DNA from: Blepharisma japonicum
Lineage: Eukaryota > Ciliophora > Heterotrichea > Heterotrichida > Blepharismidae
Assembly: GCA_949751835.1 (NCBI GenBank)
Contig: CATKHK010000013.1
Location: 310,001-374,000, forward strand
Direction of reading: 5' to 3'
Length of the DNA stretch: 64,000 nucleotides
The notes under the pieces were generated by a model. It was not told the DNA's origin. It saw nothing but the letters and a program-made list of their open reading frames with translations, and did not search any database. How positions within the stretch are numbered: the first letter of the stretch is position 1; each line of letters begins with the position of its first letter. This document shows positions 59,268 to 64,000 of the stretch, in pieces. The position numbers and the translations under genes were made by a program.

Positions 59268-62200
59268 TTATCCAGCTTTTCTTGACCTCAGTCTTTCTAT
59301 CTCTGAAAGTAGCTCTTCCAGCTCAGTCCTGAACTCATCAATTTCTTTATTCTTTTTCGCTATTAATTTCTGCAGCCCAGCTTTTTCATTTTGGAATTTT
59401 CTTTTCATTTCTTCAATTTCCTGCTCAGACCTCAGCGAAACCGAGCTTAGCCTATTTTTCAGTTCTTGCTCCCTCCTATAATGTGCGTCTTCTAAGTTTT
59501 CAATTTTTCTTTGCAAATTTAAAAACTCACTAGTCCCAGGCATGATAGGTGTTCTTTCTATATGAGTTTCTAGCCTTTCTTTGTCAAGTCTTAGCTTGTC
59601 ACATTCATTTCGGGAGTATTCGTATTTTGCGTTGAGTTTTTCAAGCTCTTCTTCAAGGGTATTAATTTTTAAGGACAATGTATGGTCTGTAGTAAAATTC
59701 ATAGTTGCTGCTTTGTTTCCTGTTTGAATTTGGTCTTCGAGTTCTTTTATTCTTTTATTTGATTGCAGAAGTAAAAATTTAGCATCACGGTCAGAAAGGT
59801 CTTTGAATTCTGGCAAAGTATCAACTGGATTTGGAGATGGTTCAGCCCATGCTTCTTTAGGAGAAGGTCTTTGGCTTAATTCCAGTTTAAGTCTGGAGAC
59901 GTCTTCTTCTTTTTTAGAAGTTGGATTCCGTAGTTTCTTTGTGTAATAAGCCCTTGTGTCTTCCAGCTGCTTTTCTAGTTCTTTTATTCTCAAATTAGCA
60001 ACACTTTCAGCTTGTTTTCCCTTGCTGCCTGTAGTTATTTTTGGTTTACCTAATTTTTGTTTGACAGATTCATATTCTTGCTTTAAATTTCTTATTCTGG
60101 TTTCCTGCTCAATTTCTTTCTCCATTATCATTGTTTCCAGTTCTTGTATTTTTTTCTTCAATGAAATCACTAATTCAGACTGCTCAGGGTCTGGCTTTGA
60201 GGCTAAAATCATAGCAGCAATAGAACTATTGGTTTTCAGCCCTTCTTCATATCCTTTGCATTTTTCTTCTAAATTTTTCATTTTTTTCATATCAGCAGTG
60301 GCTGGTCTTTCATTTAATTCTCTTTGCAAATTTTGAATTTCTTGCTTAAGCGGCTTGTTTTCTTTAAGTTGGCTTTCTAAAAATTCTTGATTTTCAACAT
60401 ACCACTTGATTCTTGCTTGCAAATTTCCAACTTCTTCTTCATAAGCCTCCTTTAAATCATTGATTTCTTTTTCATGGATTCTATTTATTTCTTGGATATT
60501 AACTAAGCCTTCTTGTGTTGTAGAAAACCTAAATTCTGCTTCAGCTTGGAATCTTCTTAATTTTTCAATAATTTCTTGATACTCTATTTCTTTTTCAGTA
60601 AAGATCTTTTCTTTTTCCAATAATTCTCTAGCCAGCCTAGACGTTCTTTCTCTGAGTTCTATATATTCTTGCTTATTTATTACAGTGCCGCCAGCTAGTT
60701 CATTGATAGTTCCAAAGTCAGAAATATTTTCTTTTATTAGTACTCCTCCATGGTCTTTAATAAGGTTACTTTTTAATAAATCTACTTTCATGTTTTCATG
60801 GTGCATTTTTACCTGTTCTTCTTTAAGCTGAGAGCGCATTTTTTTCATTTCTTCAACAAGTCTTTCATTTTCTTTTTGGTAGCCTTTTATAAGCTGTTCT
60901 TGGGTTTCGATTTCTTTTAGTAAAGTATCTTTTTCATCTTTCGGAAGACCTTTTTCTATTAAAGTGGCTGTATTTGTTAAGATTGGCTTTGGCTCATTTT
61001 GAGTATTTTTCTGGCTTGATGTGTAAATTTGCTGCTCTAAATCTTTTATTTTTTCTTCTTGGTCTCTTAATTTTGATATTTTGAACCTCAATTCTCTATT
61101 TTCTGCTTCACATTTGGTAATATCAATTTTATATTTATTTAACTCCACTTCTAGCTCTTTATTTTTCCTGTCAATTTCATCTTTTTCATATTCAAATTTT
61201 CTATTGAACTCTCTCATGGTCCTTTCAGAAACCCTTGATTCACTATTCCTTAGCCTTTCCTCAATATTTTTTTCTTTTTTCTCCAATTCTGACTTTAGTA
61301 GTGTATTTTCAGCTTCTAAATCTTTTACCCTAGCTTCAGTATAATCAACTTGCTTAATTAACTCTTCAGTCTCTATCTTATAAAGCTCGATTTTATGGTT
61401 CGCTTCTCTAAGCTGTGCTTTCATTTTGTCTAAGGCTTCCATTTCAATCCTAGCAAAGCTTGATTGAACATCTTTTTTTTCTAATTGGTAAATTTGTTCT
61501 TGCTTTATATCTAATTGTGACTGCAAATTTTCTACACGGCCTCTTAAATCAACAATTTCTATTTCTAGTTCTCTTTCTCGGGAGAGTTTTGGACGGCTGT
61601 CGTAAGCAGAGTGGGGACGGTCTATATCAGATTTTAAAGGAATATTTGGCTCGTATTTATAAATAGGAGGCTTTTCTTGGGTAATTGGCTCTGCTTTTGG
61701 AGCATAATAAGGTGGCTGGGAATTTGTGGGAAATTGTTGAGGAGTCGCTGGAAATTGCTGAGGAGTTGAAGGAAACTGTGGAGAAATTATAGATGGCGGC
61801 TGGGATATAGGGTTGCTTATATTTAATTGCCCTGTAGGAGTTATCGCTCTATTAGGTTGCGTCATTGATGTATTTTGTGAGGTGGGCTCATCATATACTT
61901 TTATTTTATCGTATTTTTGCAAATCTTGCTTATTTACCTCAGCTTCTTCTTTAAAAAATCCTGGCTTTTCTTGTATAGATGCAGGAGACTGTTGAGAATC
62001 TGGCTGCGAGTTTGGCATAAACTTTGGTGCCTCATAGCTTACTATAGGCTTAGCCTTTGTCGGCACTTCTACTTTTTGTTCACTTTGAGAGGCGCTTATT
62101 TCAAATGGTGTATCAACTTTTTTGGAACTTTCATCATACTCAGAATAGCTTTTCCACGTATTATTACTTTCTCTATAGCTTCTTTCACTGCTTTGTAGCT

Positions 62201-62972
62201 CATCTTTTATAAAGTAATCAGAATTTTGACTCTCAAATTCTTCTTTTTGTTTTAAATCTGACCTTGGCGATTGATAAGATTCAGACAGCTCTGACTCTAG
62301 AGGAGATATAAAAGTTTCCTTTTTTTGCGTAGGAGTGTCAAGTTTTTTGTTTAAAGAAATAGGTGGATTAATCCCAAACCGGAAAGGTTCGGTCTTTATT
62401 TCTTTATGAGAAGTTTCTTTTTCTTCTTCAACACCTGCGATTTTTCCTTTAACGTCGCTTCAGTTTACAACGTTTAAAGAAGGCATGGCGGGTGAGTCTG
62501 AATTTTTGCTGCTTTTAGAGCTCTGAGAGCTGGAATCTTCGTTTTTTATGGACTGTACCATGCTGAGGAATTCTTTTTTCATGCCTTCAAATTTAGAACT
62601 AGCTTGCTTGATTTTCATATCTATTGGCTTGTCGTCATCTTCAGGGCTTTTTGGACGTGATTTTTCAAAGCTGACACCTTTTTTGCCAGGCTGAGTTGTA
62701 GGGGTTTTTATAGCGCTTTTTGCGCTTTGAGGCTGTGGCTGAGGTTGAGGCTTGGGCTGGACTTTGCTGGGGATTTTTATGTTGCTGAAATCCATGTTGA
62801 ATGCGTAAGGATCATCTCCTCCTGCGAAAAAGTTATCTTTTTTTTTGAAATCGAGATAAGGATTTTGCTTGTTAAAAAATTTTTCTTCCTCAGAAGATGA
62901 GGCGTCAAGGAAGTTTTTTAAGCCTTGAGAATCAGTCAGTTCTTCACTGCTTGAACCATATGAATATTCCAT
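59268..62972 (-). CDS. Long coiled-coil protein, cytoskeletal/centriolar type
   Basis: 1,234 residues from the ATG at 62972, through one in-frame TGA (VVNWSDVK). Residues 1 to about 480 are disordered and low-complexity, with Ser/Glu patches, PKPQPQPQPQ, and Pro/Gln repeats (QQFPATPQQFPT-type). From about 490 to the end it is an almost unbroken heptad coiled coil of about 740 residues. Such disordered-plus-rod proteins are frequent in ciliate basal bodies and cortex, but I see no specific domain, so this placement is a guess from form. No intron. Confidence 0.75.
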
Positions 62973-63309
62973 ATTCAAAATTAATTTAATTTAGAAGGAA
63001 TTTATAGAGCAAATACTTATATAGAATAATATTGGAAGAAATTGCAAAAGATAATTATTTAAGTGAATATAAAAATTAACTTGCATTTTCCCAAAATTGT
63101 TTCATTAGATATGCTTAATAAATATTTTATTAATTAAGATTAATAGTAAATATGATTTTTTGATTTATAATTTAATATCAAAATACCACTTCAAAGTTTT
63201 TAGATTTTTAAGAATATAATGTTAAGAATTAGCTTTTTTAAATTTATTATAAATTTATTTTAAATCTCAAAATTTGAATTTATCTCTAAGTCTCCAATGT
63301 AGACAATAA
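62973..63309. other. Intergenic, nothing seen
   Basis: AT-rich spacer between the divergent coiled-coil gene and the protease relic; no signal recognised. Confidence 0.5.
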
Positions 63310-63991
63310 ATGGACAATTTTGAATTAAGAGATATTTTCGAAACGCAAAAAAAAGAGAAAAGCTATTTATGTTTTTTATCAATTCTATCAATTGCTATAC
63401 TGGTTATAACCATCTATATTTACTCTGCTAGGCCATTGAAATTTGTGCTCAATCAATATTAGACAGAAGACCAAGAATTCCTTGCTTCATTGCTAGAGTC
63501 CTCTTGGAGCTTAAAAACAGGAGCCTTGCAAGTCTGTCTGAACAGGAATTAATTGATGATTGTTCTTCTTCTTATGGAAACTAAGGCCGCAATGGGGGTT
63601 CTACATATTATGCTTATGGATTTACTAAAAACAATGGCTTAGAAAGAGATGGAGTTTACCCTTTATATTCAGGAGCTCAAGGCAAATGTTTAGCAAATCC
63701 ATCATACACCTATGCTACAATTTCCAATTTTTCTTTAATAGAAGCTAATTCCCCCAGTTTAATGATGTCGATGGCCGCTACAAAACCAATTTCAGATGGA
63801 ATTGTAGCTAATTCTGCAGTTTTTGAGCAATATATGTCAGGAATTATAAATGTGGCATGCAATAATAGCATAAACCATGAAGTTTTCATTGTTGTTATAG
63901 ATTCAACTCTTATTGAATCATTAAGAACTCTTTTGGAACTTCTTGGGGTAAAAACGGATATGCAAAAGTTTCAATAACTAGCGCCAAGTAG
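63310..63991 (+). pseudogene. Papain-type cysteine protease relic with N-terminal membrane anchor
   Basis: An ATG at 63310 opens about 50 codons with a membrane segment (FLSILSIAILVITIYIY), then a TAG. Papain-like pieces follow in other frames: LSEQELIDDCSSSYGN, then a TAA where a Gln is usual, then GGSTYYAYGFTKNNGL, YPLYSGAQGKC, IINVACNNSINHEV (catalytic His kept), and finally NSFGTSWGKNGYAKVSI in yet another frame, ending at a TAG at 63989-63991. The active-site Cys segment (QGSCGSCWAF) is not found; the matching place reads PRIPCFIARVLLELK. At least three breaks and a lost active site make this a host pseudogene. In part it may continue past the right edge, but the papain fold itself ends here. 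Confidence 0.75.
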
Positions 63992-64000
63992 TTTAATAAT

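Overview
The window looks like somatic (macronuclear) DNA of a heterotrich ciliate close to Blepharisma. Three things in the sequence point there. TGA is read as tryptophan: dozens of in-frame TGAs fall at conserved Trp positions, for example in the P4-ATPase and the Prp43 helicase. TAA and TAG remain the stops. The introns that protein conservation forces are 15-16 nt long. DNA is AT-rich, gene spacing is tight, and I see no transposon, telomere, CRISPR array or tRNA. All coordinates below read TGA as Trp, so several genes are longer than a standard-code scan suggests.

Left part (1-34.7 kb) is a lineage-specific, duplicating gene neighbourhood. It holds the 3' end of a WD40 gene, a B-box/coiled-coil/ubiquitin-like protein, an F-box/LRR/ankyrin protein, a pseudokinase, a B-box/kelch-like gene with a decaying copy, three protein kinases with DFD in place of DFG and a Cys-rich tail, and two giant (about 2,580-residue) TPR proteins with a shared C-terminal domain I cannot name. 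One kinase and one TPR gene form a convergent pair, and this pair is present twice (about 12.2-22.4 kb and 23.3-32.8 kb), with upstream DNA also duplicated. Between these genes lie several relics of broken genes. A kelch-like gene closes the region.

Right part (34.9-63 kb) is ordinary, compact, mostly conserved eukaryotic content: cytosolic L-asparaginase with ankyrins, a complex-I type mitochondrial ferredoxin, a CCCH/RING protein, a mucin-like membrane protein divergent from a secreted alpha-amylase, a P4-ATPase lipid flippase, U2A', Prp43/DHX15, an OSBP-related lipid transfer protein, a NASP-type histone chaperone, a SABATH-like methyltransferase, a double CDGSH iron-sulfur protein, a START-domain protein, a coiled-coil protein, a Whirly-type mitochondrial DNA-binding protein, a Yip1-family protein and a long coiled-coil protein. 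A broken papain-type protease lies at the right edge.

The most interesting points are the duplicated kinase/giant-TPR cassette, the kinase family losing catalytic residues step by step, two odd introns (a 16-nt GC-AG intron in U2A' and a 31-nt intron containing a perfect 16-nt intron in Prp43, both in spliceosome genes only 11 nt apart), and a Whirly protein outside plants.
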